A DNA stretch of 52,219 bases from Methylomonas sp. (GCA_026988155.1 JALSLW010000091.1:1-52219); one strand, 5' to 3'. Positions 25,700-36,309 are shown, numbered from the stretch's first letter. Notes: a model not told the origin generated them from the sequence alone. Made by a program: numbers and translations.

Positions 25700-25791
25700 C
25701 ACTCACCCATCTGGTGAATAGTGAAAAACTGGATTAAACTGTTTATTTAACAAGTTACAGTTAAACTAAGCGTTCAACTGATTTATTTAGG
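25700..25791. repeat. Partial copy of palindromic family D
   Basis: This 92-bp stretch matches the reverse complement of 38897-38988 with about four mismatches. It is only the outer-left part of the 250-bp element; the rest is absent. Confidence 0.85.
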
Positions 25792-25962
25792 CTAATCTCA
25801 CCAGCCAAAGCAATAGCCTGTAAGAATATCTGGAACGGGGGTATTTAGCAAATTGGTAATCTAAGCTGTGGTTTATTAATGTGCAATTAATGGGAGAAGA
25901 GAGATCTTCGCTTTTAAACACGATATAGAAAGTTATCGCTAGTGTGAGACTGTTGATAATAA

Positions 25963-25989
25963 ACGGGGTTTCCGGGAGGAATACCCCGT
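25963..25989 (-). terminator. Terminator of the beta-helix gene
   Basis: Stem ACGGGGT (25963-25969) / ACCCCGT (25983-25989), followed on the minus strand by TTTATTAT. Located 35 bp past the beta-helix stop codon. Confidence 0.6.
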
Positions 25990-26023
25990 ATGGTGTAATC
26001 TGATTTTCTAGTTAAATATTCCT

Positions 26024-28009
26024 TTACCTACGGGAAATTCTTCTAAACCGAGCGGTTCTGAAACGGGCTACCCTTGAGTTTGCGCTGGAAACCCCATCAT
26101 TAACTTCGATAGTATAATAATATTTCGTGCGCTTAGTCAGCCCCGTAATGCGCACCGAATGTTTTGTTGCCAGACTACTTACACTTACCTGAGAGTTGAG
26201 ATCATCAGCACTAGTTCCATAGTAGACTGTCCCAGTGGAAGGGATGTTAGTGGTCCAGCCAATAGTGATGCCCTCGACTGATCTATTGCCTGCAAAGCGA
26301 GATGAGATCTTGACGGCCACCTTGGCAGGGGGCGTGCTAGATTGCACTGTATTGCTAGAAATAGACAAATTTTCCGCAGCATCAAAGGCTTTAACAGCAT
26401 AGCTGTAGCTTGTATTTGCAGTGACAGAATTATCAGTGAAGCGGGTATCAGTGCCTGTGTTAATCTCTACGCCGTTTCTGTAGACAATATAGCCTGCGAC
26501 ACCTTCATTATCAACGGACGAACCCCAGCTTAGCTCAACCGAAGAGGATGATTTAGCAATTGCTAAAAGACTGGAAGGTGCTGAAGGCGCAGCAGTATCA
26601 ATTATGACGGGGCTGTCACCAACGAATTCAAGGGCACCTATATCGGGCAAAGAACCTCGAGTAGCTTTAAAAAAGTCTTTATTTACACCATTTAAAGGTT
26701 TTGCTGCATTTATTGCAGGTGAGTTTTTCAATAATTTAAAAAATGCAGGTGTCAGCAACCCCGGCATTGTTGACCCTTTTCTGGCCACTTGAGGGTCGCC
26801 ACTAAAATCTTTTGATAATGCGACTAACTTAGGCATGGCCGTCCAGTTGTTATTGGAAAAAGCAACCCCGTTCATGTCAGAAATATGGTTATCTTTCCCT
26901 GTAAAAATATTATTTTCAATTCGGGTATTAATATTGACCATCTTTTCTTTTACACCGCCAATGGAAAACCTTCCACCAATGATTGTATTATTTGCAATCA
27001 GTACATTTTTCAGTCCTGGGTTGATAACCGCCTCTTCAGACCAAGTATAGGCATCAAAGCTGGAGTTATATACCAGGTTGTTGATAATTTTATTATTTGC
27101 AGCGCGGGGAACTGCGGGAGCTTCATCAGCCAGGAGAATACCCATGTATCTGCCTTCCCAAACAGGTATTGCAGGTTCTGAAGAAACATAGGCCAGGTTG
27201 CGTTGAACCAGGCTGTTGGTTGCATCTGAAAGATATAAATTGACTGTCCAGTTGTCATAGGCAACATTGTCTTCCATTGTACAGTGATCCGCTTCATAGC
27301 AGGTTATGCCTTCTCCCCAATTGTTGTACGCTGTGTTGCGACGCAAAATGGTATAGGAATTAAGGCCAGGAATTAAAGCGGTAGAGCTGTGGTTTCTAGC
27401 GGCACTTAGCCCTGCGCTCCACCCTGATCTGATCCGTCCATCATTAAAAGAATTTCGGAATGCGGCCTGCCAGATAGTAGAGTCTTCAACTATATTGTAG
27501 TCGCCATGAATCAATATTCCATGCTCCCATGTATGATGAACATTCATTTTACTTATTCTATTATGGTGCCCTGTTACATCTACACCGTAACCGCCCAGGT
27601 AATGGCCTTTGATATTGCTATTTTTTAGCTCAAAACCTGAAACAGTATTATTGTCCCCGCCAATCCCTATCAACGCACCCCAGTCTTCATTGGGCAATGT
27701 TGTTTTTCCGTCTATAACGGGTTTATCATTTTTATATGCCGACAGAGTAATGCCGTCTTGCCAAATAAAAAGAGTTTCATGGTAAGTCCCACTTGTTACA
27801 TAAACTGTGTCGCCACTTTGCTCAGTCTGTCTCAATGCATATTTTATAGTTTTAAATGGCGCTGAGAGTGATAGGCCTGTATTGGAGTTGCTGCCATTGG
27901 GAGAAACAAAGTAAGTTTCAGCATAGGCCTGCCTAAATAATAGCAGTGTTAAAAAGGATGAAATTACAAATAGCTTGTTGGTTTTGTTGGTTGAAATATT
28001 AGTTCTCAT
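26024..28009 (-). CDS. Secreted right-handed beta-helix protein with fibronectin type III domains
   Basis: 661 aa. Sec signal peptide (cleavage after AYA, about residue 30). Residues 31-100 carry the DUF1565-type opening (YFVSPNGSNSNTGLSLSAPFKTIKYAL, GDTVYVTSGTYHETL). A parallel beta-helix of NTV/NN-rich coils follows to about 400 (pectate-lyase-like/NosD-like fold). It ends with the 'PAINAAK...DIGALEF' motif that closes many such proteins, near residue 460. One FN3 domain follows (about 470-560: PSAPSSLLAIAKSSSSVELSW). A second FN3-like domain spans about 570-655 (IGWTTNIPSTGTVYYG...TKYYYTIEVND). It is probably an extracellular polysaccharide lyase or binding protein. Catalytic residues cannot be assigned by eye. 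Confidence 0.82.
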   Translation of the reverse strand: MRTNISTNKTNKLFVISSFLTLLLFRQAYAETYFVSPNGSNSNTGLSLSAPFKTIKYALRQTEQSGDTVYVTSGTYHETLFIWQDGITLSAYKNDKPVIDGKTTLPNEDWGALIGIGGDNNTVSGFELKNSNIKGHYLGGYGVDVTGHHNRISKMNVHHTWEHGILIHGDYNIVEDSTIWQAAFRNSFNDGRIRSGWSAGLSAARNHSSTALIPGLNSYTILRRNTAYNNWGEGITCYEADHCTMEDNVAYDNWTVNLYLSDATNSLVQRNLAYVSSEPAIPVWEGRYMGILLADEAPAVPRAANNKIINNLVYNSSFDAYTWSEEAVINPGLKNVLIANNTIIGGRFSIGGVKEKMVNINTRIENNIFTGKDNHISDMNGVAFSNNNWTAMPKLVALSKDFSGDPQVARKGSTMPGLLTPAFFKLLKNSPAINAAKPLNGVNKDFFKATRGSLPDIGALEFVGDSPVIIDTAAPSAPSSLLAIAKSSSSVELSWGSSVDNEGVAGYIVYRNGVEINTGTDTRFTDNSVTANTSYSYAVKAFDAAENLSISSNTVQSSTPPAKVAVKISSRFAGNRSVEGITIGWTTNIPSTGTVYYGTSADDLNSQVSVSSLATKHSVRITGLTKRTKYYYTIEVNDGVSSANSRVARFRTARFRRISRR

Positions 28010-28634
28010 AGCTCATTTTCTAAATAGTGGTTTAGCCGGTTATTAAGAAGGTGTGCAATGGTCTTTGAGCAGCAATATTGCTACGCGAGGATCTTGCAAA
28101 CCCACCGTCATAGGAGAAACTCCCTTAGACTGGAAATTTTGCGTCACTATCTTTCGATAGTTTTGCCATTTTTCAGATTAAAATGCGCCTGTCTGAATAG
28201 AAAAGAGGCAAGACAATGCTTGCTGTAATTTCTGTTTGCTAAAACAGTCTAACGAAATAAGGTTATCCACTTTGTCTGCCTTTTTTTCTGGTCAGGCTGG
28301 TTCAATCGTTGCGTAGTCAGCTATGCATCTCTTAAGGTAGCCTGCCCAGAATCAGGCAACGCCGCAATCTTGATATTTTCATTCCATTAGACTGTTTAAA
28401 AGTGTAGATAATATTCTATTTTTGTAACCAAACCTAGATCACAAAAACGCACTTTTGAATCATCGTTATTGAATTGTTTGGGGCATCTGATTATCCATTT
28501 TTTTAATCGGCGCGCTACTGAATTTTCTATAGTTGCTGTAACCGAATAAAATTATTCTTAAAGCAGTTTGTGTGCCAAATTTATCAAATCCTTTATAGGC
28601 AGGCTAGATGATATTATTTTTGAAACCTCAATAG
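28010..28634. other. Gene-free region with nested palindromic element
   Basis: No convincing coding frame. It contains palindromic family C (28242-28397) and the promoter region of the beta-helix gene. Confidence 0.5.
28242..28397. repeat. 156-bp nested palindromic element, family C
   Basis: Outer arms 28242-28258 (AAACAGTCTAACGAAAT) and 28381-28397 match as inverted repeats at 15 of 17 positions. The interior has further imperfect complementarity (CAGGCTG / CAGCCTG-like segments) and a GCGTAGTCAGCTATGCAT centre, similar in plan to families A and B. It occurs once in this window. Confidence 0.6.
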
Positions 28635-28850
28635 ATGAAACTATCCTTGATCTGTGGCTTTAACCCGACATGGGAAGCTTATCTGCAGGAAAGTAAAAAT
28701 AAGTCTGGGGATTATGCAAAATTATTATGTGAGAAAGCGTTTAAATGTCTAAAAGTAAAGGGTTTAATACTGAGAGGCTGCAATAATGAGGTTTTTTTTC
28801 TGTCGCACGATAGCAACAGATGGCATTTAATTTTATATTGCTACAAATGA
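28635..28850 (+). CDS. Doubtful small ORF
   Basis: 71 codons from ATG 28635 with no ribosome site and no recognisable family. It has a mixed hydrophobic/charged composition with five Cys. It lies alone in a 1-kb gap otherwise occupied by repeats, so it may be chance or a gene remnant. 28851-29029 holds nothing recognisable. Confidence 0.2.
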   Translation: MKLSLICGFNPTWEAYLQESKNKSGDYAKLLCEKAFKCLKVKGLILRGCNNEVFFLSHDSNRWHLILYCYK

Positions 28851-29029
28851 TAGGTTAAAGTCGGTTGTAGACAGCTTATACGAAGTTAAAAGGGTTAGAT
28901 GGTTAAGGAATGAGAACGGAATATGGGGAAATGTCCCGTTATTTCGTTCACGTTTCCAAGCTATCGATTGATATCTTTAAGATGAATGATAGCCGGATAC
29001 CACTGCAATCACGTTTCGAAACTTTCACT

Positions 29030-29596
29030 CTAATCAGAAACTAACTCTTTCAAATACTTATATAGCAAACGAGATGATTTAGGCGACTTTGCTGCCTTAG
29101 CCTCTTTTTGGGCATTGCGCTGTAATTGTCTTAAATACTGATTATCAGCTGTAGGAAATTGATTCATCAAATCAGTAAGCACATCATTGTTTTCACAGGC
29201 AATTAATTTATCCCGCCATTGTTCGGCCTGATGATGCTCTCTTACTCCATGAGCACTTTTAGTTTTTAGCCGTTCCAGCACCTCAGTAACTATTTCAAGG
29301 TCTATTTCTCTAAGCTGGGCAGTAATAAATTTAAGCTGCCGTTTTCTGGCAGATTTTGTTGCAGGCATTTTTTTTGCATCTAAAATGGCAATTTCGATCT
29401 GCTGCGGCATTGCCATTGATGCTAGCTGTTCATCGGATAAATGCGTGAGTTCTTCAGCCAATTTAGCAATTTCTGCAATATCTCTCTTTATCTGTTCTTT
29501 ATTCGGACGAATCGTATAATATTCTATTAAATCTCCATTTTCATCATATTCCGGCTCTTCACCGCCACCATAGGCGACTTCATTATTATCTCTCAT
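29030..29596 (-). CDS. darP: Dual-action ribosomal maturation protein DarP (YjgA family)
   Basis: 188 aa from ATG 29596 (E. coli YjgA is 183 aa); the longer open frame would overlap the upstream gene. Acidic N-terminus (GGGEEPEYDENGDL), then the helical YjgA domain: SKEQ-like NKEQIKRDIAEIAKLAEELTHLS, ARKRQLKFITAQLREID, and the C-terminal QYLRQLQRNAQKEAKAAKSPKSSRLLYKYLKEL. It associates with late 50S assembly intermediates. It starts two bases after the stop of the small membrane-protein gene, so the two are coupled. Confidence 0.88.
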   Translation of the reverse strand: MRDNNEVAYGGGEEPEYDENGDLIEYYTIRPNKEQIKRDIAEIAKLAEELTHLSDEQLASMAMPQQIEIAILDAKKMPATKSARKRQLKFITAQLREIDLEIVTEVLERLKTKSAHGVREHHQAEQWRDKLIACENNDVLTDLMNQFPTADNQYLRQLQRNAQKEAKAAKSPKSSRLLYKYLKELVSD

Positions 29597-29598
29597 TA

Positions 29599-29784
29599 TT
29601 AAACCATTGCGATTAGAAACACTATAAATATTACTACAAACCCTATGGGTATCAGTACACTCATCCAATCAGATTTTGCTTCACGGGTCTGCTGCATAGA
29701 TGCTTTAATGCCCGGGCGCATCCAAAGAATAACGCCAACTACCATAACACCTAATAAAAGGTTTTCCCAAAGTGAAAGTTCCAT
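29599..29784 (-). CDS. Small inner-membrane protein upstream of darP
   Basis: 61 aa. One helix at residues 7-23 (ENLLLGVMVVGVILWM) and another at 43-60 (VLIPIGFVVIFIVFLIAM), joined by a basic polar linker (RPGIKASMQQTREAKSDW). It is spaced two bases from darP and fills an otherwise empty interval, which supports a real gene. Function not known. Confidence 0.65.
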   Translation of the reverse strand: MELSLWENLLLGVMVVGVILWMRPGIKASMQQTREAKSDWMSVLIPIGFVVIFIVFLIAMV

Positions 29785-29799
29785 TCTGTCGCCTCAATT

Positions 29800-30345
29800 C
29801 TATTTATTGATTTCATTATACTCTGCACAGACCGGTTTTAAACTATCTGACCAAATTGCAGTTTTTTTCTTTAAGCTCATCGATGCATAAGCTGGGCTGG
29901 TGGACGGGAGCTTAATGTATTTTAAGTGCCCAAATTGACTTTTAATATGGGGAAGAATATATCTATTATAAACAGCCTCAGCCTTTGCTCCATTGAAACA
30001 GACAGTTGCTATTTTTGTATGCATAAGATAAAAACTTGGAAAATCATTAATTTTTATTGAGTCCATTTTAATGGCTGCATCTAAACTTCCCGCCCGACAG
30101 CAGCTTTGCAGTACATCCCAAACGGCAATGCTATTGTTTATCAGCAACTGTTTGCGTTGAGCATAGGAAGCTTTATCAAAACCTGCTGGCAAATTAAATA
30201 ATGACAGCATAACCGGCCAGAAAGCATTGCGCGGATGTCCATAGTATTGCTGTTTAACAATGGAGCTTTCACTGGGCATTGAGCCTAAAACCAATATTTT
30301 TGCCTGCTTATTGCTGATGGGAGCAAACCCTGAAATACGAGACAC
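29800..30345 (-). CDS. Hypoxanthine-DNA glycosylase (UDG superfamily, family 6)
   Basis: 181 aa. It begins with GFAPISNKQAKILVLGSMPSESSI, where GSMPS is the active-site motif of DNA-deoxyinosine glycosylases. YYGHPRNAFWPVM and the C-terminal PSTSPA (the second motif of the superfamily) follow. It excises hypoxanthine (deaminated adenine) from DNA in base-excision repair. It lies 15 bp upstream of the small membrane-protein/darP pair on the same strand and is divergent from rdgC across a 79-bp shared promoter region. Confidence 0.9.
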   Translation of the reverse strand: MSRISGFAPISNKQAKILVLGSMPSESSIVKQQYYGHPRNAFWPVMLSLFNLPAGFDKASYAQRKQLLINNSIAVWDVLQSCCRAGSLDAAIKMDSIKINDFPSFYLMHTKIATVCFNGAKAEAVYNRYILPHIKSQFGHLKYIKLPSTSPAYASMSLKKKTAIWSDSLKPVCAEYNEINK

Positions 30346-30424
30346 GTTTTATATATGAAAAATAAGCTCTACATTACCCATAAATTTGAGATAATGCACG
30401 GCTTTTTATTGATAAAGAACAGCT

Positions 30425-31336
30425 ATGTGGTTTAAAAATCTTGCACTTTACCGTTTTACAGAACCTTTTACTTTAGACGCTGATGAGCTTGGGGAAAAGC
30501 TTGCAGACAAACGGTTTCGTCCCTGTGGCAGTCAGGATGAATTTAGTATGGGATGGGCATCTCCTGTAGGACCGGCATCAGAACAGCTAATTCATGCTTC
30601 AAATGGTTTTATGATGCTCTGTCTTAAAAAAGAAGAAAAAGTAATTCCGGCCGCCGTTATAAATGAAATGCTGCAGGAAAAGGTGTCTGAAAAAGAAGAG
30701 CAGGAAGCCAGGAAGCTAAGTAAAAAAGAACGAACGGCTTTAAAAGATGAACTGATTTTTGAACTGCTTCCTAGAGCATTTTCATTTTCAAAAAGGACCT
30801 ATGCCTATATTGATCCTAAAGGGGGCTGGATGATTATTGATGCAGCTTCTGCCAAGAAAGCTGAAGAGCTGTTAAGCTATCTGCGTAAATGCTTAGGCTC
30901 TTTGCCTGTTGTTCCTGTTAATACAGTCGACAAGCCTGTGGCCATTATGACCCAATGGCTGGTTGATAATAAATCAACGCCGAAAGATTTAATTGTAGAG
31001 GATGAGTGTGAACTTCGTTCGCCAGAAGAAGATGGCAGCATTATCCGCTGCAAACGCCATAATTTATCTTTACCCGAAATTACTAATCATTTAGATACAG
31101 GCAAACAGGTGATCAAGCTGGCGGTAAACTGGACTGATAGGCTATCTTTTATTATTGATGAAAACCTTGCCATCAAACGACTGAAATTTTTAGACTTAAT
31201 TCAGGACCAAGTTTCTGATACCGATGCTGAGGACGAAATTGCCCGCTTCGATGTGGACTTTTCAATTATGTCGCTGGAACTTTCGAATTTTTTGCCCCGC
31301 TTACTGGAAATATTTGGCGGTGAAAATAAAGTCTAG
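30425..31336 (+). CDS. rdgC: Recombination-associated protein RdgC
   Basis: 303 aa, the same length as E. coli RdgC. Opens with MWFKNLALYRFTEPF and continues with the family blocks RFRPCGSQDEFSMGWASP, AYIDPKGGWMIIDAAS and LKFLDLIQDQ. RdgC forms a DNA-encircling ring that restrains RecA. It shares a promoter region with the divergent glycosylase gene, making a compact DNA-maintenance cluster. Confidence 0.95.
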   Translation: MWFKNLALYRFTEPFTLDADELGEKLADKRFRPCGSQDEFSMGWASPVGPASEQLIHASNGFMMLCLKKEEKVIPAAVINEMLQEKVSEKEEQEARKLSKKERTALKDELIFELLPRAFSFSKRTYAYIDPKGGWMIIDAASAKKAEELLSYLRKCLGSLPVVPVNTVDKPVAIMTQWLVDNKSTPKDLIVEDECELRSPEEDGSIIRCKRHNLSLPEITNHLDTGKQVIKLAVNWTDRLSFIIDENLAIKRLKFLDLIQDQVSDTDAEDEIARFDVDFSIMSLELSNFLPRLLEIFGGENKV

Positions 31337-31498
31337 TTATTTCTCATTAGTTCCCAAGGGTTAAAAAGCCGTGTGCTGTTGTGGCACAGTCTCTTTTAGC
31401 TGGCATCTTGCAGTTTTTCCGATGTATACGATCAAAAGGATAAAATACAGAGCAGAGATGTTTTTTAAGAAAATTATTTCAACATAAGCATATATTTA

Positions 31499-32455
31499 AT
31501 GATTACCAAAACAGCCATTTTTTTTCTTTTATTCAGTTGCAATGCTGTATTTGCTAGCAGTTTTTTATATCCGGAAAATGCGGATGACATCCTGATTAAA
31601 GATAGCATCGAAGAGGCACATTATACGCTGGCTGAACAAAAAGATACCTTGCTTGATATTGCACGGAAATTTGACCTGGGCCAAAATGAAATATTGCTTG
31701 CCAATCCAACCGTTGATAGGTGGCTGCCTGGTGAAAACACCCGGGTAAGAATACCTAATAGCCGATTACTGCCTGATACTCCGCATGAGGGCATTGTTCT
31801 CAATTTACCTGAATATCGTCTGTATTATTATCCAGAGCGACGGAAGGGACAGCCAAGAACCGTCATTACTCACCCAATCAGCATTGGCAGGGTCGACTGG
31901 GATACGCCATTGGGTAAAACCCAAATTATTGCAAAAAAAGAGAACCCTACCTGGACCCCGCCAAAGTCCATTAAAGAAGAGCATGCTGAGCAGGGTGAAA
32001 TTTTGCCTGATGTTTTTCCTGCTGGTCCTGACAACCCGTTAGGGCTGTTTGCCTTGAGACTGGGAGTACCTGGATATTTAATTCATAGCACTAATAAGCC
32101 TTACGGTGTGGGCATGAGGGTCAGCCATGGCTGCATCCGGATGTATCCGGAAGATATTGAAAAGCTTTTTCCGCAGGTAAAAACGGGGACTTCTGTTTAT
32201 ATCGTTAATCAGCCCATTAAAGTTGGATGGTCAGATAATCAGCTATATATTGAAGTGCACCCCGAACTGGAAGGCAAAGATATTGGCTATGATGATAGAC
32301 TTAATGTTGCTTTGGATTTAATTGAAAAGGCTAATGACGGTCTATTGCCCGTTATTGACGGGATGGCGCTAAAGCAGGCTCTGGAGCAAAGCAACGGTAT
32401 TCCTGTTGCTATTTTTAAAAGAGAGTTCTTGTCTTTGGGTGAAAAGGATCAATAA
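31499..32455 (+). CDS. L,D-transpeptidase (ErfK/YbiS/YnhG type) with LysM-like domain
   Basis: 318 aa. Signal peptide (FFLLFSCNAVFAS). A LysM-like peptidoglycan-binding segment spans about residues 42-85 (YTLAEQKDTLLDIARKFDLGQNEILLANP). The YkuD catalytic domain spans about 97-240, with HSTNKPYGVGMRVSHGCIRM; Cys212 is the nucleophile. The C-terminal extension of about 75 residues is typical of the E. coli YbiS/ErfK/YcfS group. That group attaches Braun lipoprotein to peptidoglycan or makes 3-3 crosslinks. It sits next to an Lpp-like lipoprotein gene, so Lpp anchoring is the likely role. Confidence 0.9.
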   Translation: MITKTAIFFLLFSCNAVFASSFLYPENADDILIKDSIEEAHYTLAEQKDTLLDIARKFDLGQNEILLANPTVDRWLPGENTRVRIPNSRLLPDTPHEGIVLNLPEYRLYYYPERRKGQPRTVITHPISIGRVDWDTPLGKTQIIAKKENPTWTPPKSIKEEHAEQGEILPDVFPAGPDNPLGLFALRLGVPGYLIHSTNKPYGVGMRVSHGCIRMYPEDIEKLFPQVKTGTSVYIVNQPIKVGWSDNQLYIEVHPELEGKDIGYDDRLNVALDLIEKANDGLLPVIDGMALKQALEQSNGIPVAIFKREFLSLGEKDQ

Positions 32456-32456
32456 A

Positions 32457-32490
32457 AAAGCCTGAGCTTATAAAAAACTCAGGCTTTCAG
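32457..32490. terminator. Bidirectional terminator between L,D-transpeptidase and Lpp-like genes
   Basis: A perfect 10-bp stem AAAGCCTGAG (32457-32466) / CTCAGGCTTT (32478-32487) with an 11-nt loop and A/T tracts on both sides. It serves the convergent genes on either side. Confidence 0.85.
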
Positions 32491-32502
32491 AGTGAAACGG
32501 TA

Positions 32503-32802
32503 TTATTTCATCATTGATTTTTTGAACATACGGTCAAGTTTGCTATTTGTTTCTTGAGCATATTGAGCAGCACGATTAGCAGCTGATTCTGCTGCTGATG
32601 CTCTTGCTGCCGCTTCCGCAGATGCTCTGGATGCTTCCGAGGCTGCGGCCTGCGCGCTGGCAGCATCAGAAGATGCTGTTGAGATTTTAGAGCTTAAGCC
32701 ATCAATCTGAAGCTGTAAGTCATCAACAGCTGAAGTGCTTGCACAGCCAGTTGCTAAACTTGCAGTAAGAACAATTGCTGAAATTTTTAGTGCTTTTATC
32801 AT
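32503..32802 (-). CDS. Lpp/OprI-like alanine-zipper outer-membrane lipoprotein
   Basis: 99 aa. Lipoprotein signal ends in LATGC (Cys20). The mature chain is a continuous helical heptad pattern rich in Ala and Ser (ASSDAASAQAAASEASRASAEAAARASAAESAANRAAQYAQ), as in Lpp and OprI trimeric coiled coils. The C-terminus is ..RMFKKSMMK, ending in Lys, the residue linked to meso-diaminopimelate in Lpp. It is flanked by two L,D-transpeptidase genes. Confidence 0.85.
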   Translation of the reverse strand: MIKALKISAIVLTASLATGCASTSAVDDLQLQIDGLSSKISTASSDAASAQAAASEASRASAEAAARASAAESAANRAAQYAQETNSKLDRMFKKSMMK

Positions 32803-32889
32803 TGTTTTTTTCCTAATTAAGAAGTATAAAGTCCTACCAGTTATACAGCTGTTTATAATTCTGCCTCTTTTCTTAACAATTTTCCAGCA

Positions 32890-33444
32890 TTATTTTATTT
32901 TTATCACAGTACCGATGCCAATCCATTGTCCTAAGCGGTCAATTTGCTTATCGGTCAGCGCGATACAGCCATGTGTCCAGTTCAGCATTTTATGAATGGC
33001 TTTATCAGCCACCCCTAAACCATGAATGCCAATAAGACCGCCAAGGGCCGTGTCTTGAGGAGGAACTCTATTTTTATTATGAGCTCTAATAATTGCATTA
33101 TATGACCTTTCGCTTAACAAACCGCCAAGCAAGGCTGCACTAGCATTTTCAACAGAAGGATAGTTAAAGCCATAAAACCGGTGAAACTGACTTTTGTCAT
33201 TAACCCAGCCAATTCTGTATGAACCGATGGGCGTAATATCATCACCAGTGTGGGATTTAAAGCCAGCTCCATTTCGGCCTATAGAAATATCATTCATAAC
33301 AGCCAATGTTTTATTGCCCTGTTTAACTTCAAGGCTTAATTTTGCTGTATCTATCAGTATCCAGACAGTTTCAGATGCCTGTATTGAGGGTAAAAGAAGA
33401 GCATTGCATAATAGGAAAAAGATATAAGGTAGAATTTGCCGCAT
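32890..33444 (-). CDS. Compact L,D-transpeptidase (YkuD domain)
   Basis: 184 aa. Signal peptide (ILPYIFFLLCNALLLPSIQA). A single YkuD domain: DTAKLSLEVKQGNKTLAVMNDISIGRNGAG at the start, IGIHGLG, and NWTHGCIALTDKQID with nucleophile Cys160. There is no LysM. It acts on murein peptide stems in the periplasm. It has the same orientation as the Lpp-like gene and lies 87 bp upstream of it, so they may share a transcript. Confidence 0.88.
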   Translation of the reverse strand: MRQILPYIFFLLCNALLLPSIQASETVWILIDTAKLSLEVKQGNKTLAVMNDISIGRNGAGFKSHTGDDITPIGSYRIGWVNDKSQFHRFYGFNYPSVENASAALLGGLLSERSYNAIIRAHNKNRVPPQDTALGGLIGIHGLGVADKAIHKMLNWTHGCIALTDKQIDRLGQWIGIGTVIKIK

Positions 33445-33498
33445 AAAAAATTTTACAATTAACGAATGTTTTGGTGTATTTTAAAAATAGCTTAATAA

Positions 33499-35151
<1,653 letters not shown>

Positions 35152-35185
35152 ATTAATGGTAAAAATTAATTGAGTGTTTTTTGCT

Positions 35186-35347
35186 AAGGTAACGCGCATT
35201 AAATAACCTACCCAGATTGCGCAGGATTTTTATTCGTCTTCAAGGCGCAACGAAGGGAGCATAGCAAGCTATGTGACCGAAGTTGCAACGCTGAAGACGA
35301 ATAAAAAGACAAGCAAGATTGGTGGGTTATTTATTGCGAGTTGCCTA
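35186..35347. repeat. 162-bp nested palindromic element, family B, copy 2
   Basis: Nearly identical to 3211-3371: same outer and inner inverted repeats, with a few substitutions and one extra A. The high identity across 32 kb suggests recent spread or gene conversion. Confidence 0.88.
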
Positions 35348-35429
35348 AAGTAGCCGGGCGTTTCGACAACTGGAATATTTAATTTCAAATGCCTAAGTCA
35401 TTCATTCCCCGTTCTTAGACGACTCGGCA

Positions 35430-35460
35430 AAAAAAGGGGGCTATAAAAGCCCCCCTTTTT
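35430..35460. terminator. Bidirectional G/C-stem terminator
   Basis: AAAAAGGGGG / CCCCCTTTTT around the loop CTATAAAAG forms a strong stem with A and T tracts on both sides. It lies between pgm and the convergent VPLPA-CTERM gene. Confidence 0.85.
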
Positions 35461-35509
35461 CTTTATGCAGTTATCTATAGAATTGCTATATAGGCAACTC
35501 AAAATAATG

Positions 35510-36007
35510 CTATGCAATTTTGCGTCGGCCAAAACCTACCAAAGCAAACATTGCCGATCCCATAAGCCAAGCTGCAGCCGGTACAGGAACAGCCGTTACA
35601 GTTGAAACATATGTGCTTAGTGTATCAGTTGCTCCGCCTAGCGCAATTGAATAAGTGGCATCTGTTAGTGCAGTAAAGCTGAAAGATACTGATGCTGGTC
35701 CAGCTGCAGATGCAGGTGCAAGTAGCAAAGGAGTGCCAACAACAGAATAAGAATCATCAAAGATAACCATTGACAGTGAGTCAAAATTATCAATAACCGG
35801 CAATAGTACAGTGCCTATATCAGTTAACTTGGCCAAATACTCCATGCCAGCTTCAACCTCAAAGGTATCAAAGATTGAAAGTGTAGCCTCAGAGGCTGAA
35901 GTGCCAGATATCGTACCAGCAGAACTATAAACCATTGCCTGCGCTGATTGCATCGATGCAAAAGCTAGCAGACAAATGGCAAATACATGTTTAAAATTGT
36001 TTAACAT
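35510..36007 (-). CDS. Secreted VPLPA/PEP-CTERM-type sorting protein
   Basis: 165 aa. Sec signal (cleavage after SAQA, about residue 24). The mature domain is Ser/Thr/Ala-rich and beta-prone with no Cys, resembling short exported proteins with FxxD-like features (FDTFEVEAGMEYLAKLTD). It ends in VPVPAAAWLMGSAMFALVGFGRRK, a clear VPLPA-CTERM sorting signal: motif, helix, basic tail. Known family processing is by an exosortase; the exosortase gene is not in this window. Probably surface or matrix material. Confidence 0.85.
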   Translation of the reverse strand: MLNNFKHVFAICLLAFASMQSAQAMVYSSAGTISGTSASEATLSIFDTFEVEAGMEYLAKLTDIGTVLLPVIDNFDSLSMVIFDDSYSVVGTPLLLAPASAAGPASVSFSFTALTDATYSIALGGATDTLSTYVSTVTAVPVPAAAWLMGSAMFALVGFGRRKIA

Positions 36008-36309
36008 TTTATCACCTGAATGTTTAAAAAAATGAGCTAATTGTCACTTAGTTGACTTAAGTCAGCTCGCTTAGAAAGATATTTCGTCCCTTTAAATTTA
36101 TCAATATGCAGTCGCCGTCCTTAAAAGACTGTTCAGAATTGAGGTCTTGCCTGACCTTTATTTTCTGTCAACTCTCACTATATAGCATATCCTACACATG
36201 AATAACATAAGTGAAAAGCTGAAAAACCTTGACGTTAGTCACAATACCATAATTTTTTCTGTGTTTCACCTAAAACTTTTGACAATACCTCTCATAAAAT
36301 GGGAGAAAT
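36008..36309. other. Gap with no recognised gene
   Basis: AT-rich. Presumably holds the promoter of the VPLPA-CTERM gene (minus strand). No repeat element or RNA gene is recognised. Confidence 0.4.

Larger units (their letters stand above)
25575..26023. other. Gene-free gap between recB and the beta-helix gene
   Basis: No recC or other gene. Holds a partial copy of palindromic family D (25700-25791) and the beta-helix gene's terminator (25963-25989). The promoter of recB presumably lies in 25580-25690, but no clear hexamers are seen. Confidence 0.5.

Noticed and set aside
25511-25702. Small frame upstream of recB as a recC remnant
   Set aside because: It is out of frame with recB, overlaps its start and shows no RecC-like residues.
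29597-29668. Longer N-terminus for DarP
   Set aside because: It would overlap the upstream small membrane-protein gene and adds residues not typical of the family.
31405-31420. Second sigma-54 promoter (TGGCATCTTGCA)
   Set aside because: The GG to GC spacing is four bases too short for RpoN binding.
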